The notes beneath the pieces are model-generated. The model saw only the letters and a program-made list of their open reading frames with translations, was not told the origin of the DNA and searched no databases. This document shows positions 5,677 through 5,815 of a stretch of DNA of 5,815 bases, in pieces. Source of the stretch: Thermus sp. JCM 17653 (GTDB lineage Bacteria; Deinococcota; Deinococci; Deinococcales; Thermaceae); assembly GCA_001311585.1 (NCBI GenBank), contig BBBN01000108.1:1-5815 (forward strand), read 5' to 3'. Numbering within the stretch: position 1 is the stretch's first letter; the number at the start of each line of letters is the position of its first letter. A program made the position numbers and the translations under genes.

Positions 5677-5692
5677 GATTCTCGGTGAGGCC
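5664..5692 (-). repeat. Right terminal inverted repeat of the island
   Basis: On the - strand it reads GGCCTCACC, then GAGAATCTCATG, then GAGAGG, in the same order as the left end. GC content rises sharply immediately to its right. Confidence 0.5.
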
Positions 5693-5726
5693 ACACCGCA
5701 CCCCCGAGGGGCCCACGGCCCGCCCT

Positions 5727-5778
5727 AAGGCCCCTAGAAGGCCGGGGGTGGGGGAGGGGGCTATTCCCCCTTGACCCC
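5727..5778. repeat. GC-rich hairpin repeat, copy B
   Basis: AAGGCCCCTAGAAGGCC opens the block, differing from copy A at one base over this part. A G-rich run, the hairpin GGGGG-CTATT-CCCCC (5756-5770) and TTGACCCCCT follow. Both copies lie outside the island, one on each side. No gene is visible between 5693 and 5815. Confidence 0.55.
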
Positions 5779-5796
5779 CTCTCCCCCCCGCCTCAA

Positions 5797-5812
5797 AAGC
5801 CCGCTCAGGCTT
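5797..5812 (-). terminator. Possible intrinsic terminator at the window edge
   Basis: On the - strand AAGCC-TGAGCG-GGCTT is followed by TT and then GAGG. A 5-bp stem with a short T run would end a leftward gene lying beyond the window. The stem is weak and the gene is not visible. Confidence 0.3.
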
Positions 5813-5815
5813 CCA

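Larger units (their letters stand above)
3393..5692. mobile_element. Low-GC island bounded by imperfect inverted repeats; no transposase
   Basis: GC content falls visibly at about 3393 and rises again at about 5692. The two ends carry related sequences in inverted orientation. Left (3393-3420): GGCTCACC, then ATTCTCATG, then GGAGAGC. Right, read on the - strand (5692-5664): GGCCTCACC, then AATCTCATG, then GAGAGG. CTCACC, TCTCATG and GAGAG occur in the same order on both sides, with small indels between them. This is the layout of terminal inverted repeats about 28 bp long. Inside are only an unknown protein, ABC transporter genes and a stub; no transposase or recombinase frame is seen. I find no clear target-site duplication. 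It could be a non-autonomous transposon or the remnant of one. Confidence 0.45.

Noticed and set aside
3385..5700. Target-site duplication around the island
   Set aside because: Flanking bases (left CCTTCCAT, right CACACCGC) show no convincing direct repeat at any single border choice.
1..5815. CRISPR array
   Set aside because: No regularly spaced repeats of 25-40 bases occur. The repeats found are two or three dispersed GC-rich hairpins.

Overview
The window looks like Thermus or a close relative, probably accessory or plasmid DNA. The left 1.65 kb and both flanks of the right-hand island are very GC-rich, with G/C at most third codon positions. The proteins are rich in Leu, Gly, Arg and Pro, and the best ribosome-binding site is a strong AAAGGAGG. 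The genus call is inference from composition.

Layout. (1) Positions 1-1647 hold a leftward operon: a small ribbon-helix-helix DNA-binding protein, then three proteins I cannot assign (261 aa, 116 aa, and one cut by the window edge). The genes are tightly packed, and one junction is a GTGA start/stop overlap. (2) Positions 1648-1806 are a divergent control region. It has a TTGACA-type promoter for the operon, a TTGACG/TAGGGT promoter facing right, and a tandem 10-bp repeat between them. (3) Positions about 1806-3095 carry no convincing protein gene. They read as one long structured RNA on the + strand, with at least fifteen strong helices, several closed by GNRA or UUCG loops, two T-loop-like hairpins, and a perfect 10-bp intrinsic terminator. 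I match it to no known RNA class; this is the most interesting object in the window.

(4) Positions 3101-3392 are the remains of a leftward Thermus-like gene that ends abruptly at position 3392. (5) Positions 3393-5692 are an island of visibly lower GC, bounded by imperfect inverted repeats. It carries a protein of unknown function, an ABC ATPase and an ABC-2 permease, plus a stub that may be the start of a further gene. There is no transposase. Both ABC genes are broken, and the breaks fall at the only T tracts of seven or more bases in the island. Reading one T fewer restores textbook protein sequence. (6) Positions 5693-5815 return to high GC and hold a second copy of a hairpin-bearing repeat first seen at 3114-3165.

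How they may work together. The ribbon-helix-helix protein is placed to control its own operon and possibly the divergent RNA. The island would be a two-gene exporter (ATPase and permease, translationally coupled) with an unknown partner protein. It could work only if the frame breaks are sequencing errors or are bypassed by slippage during transcription.
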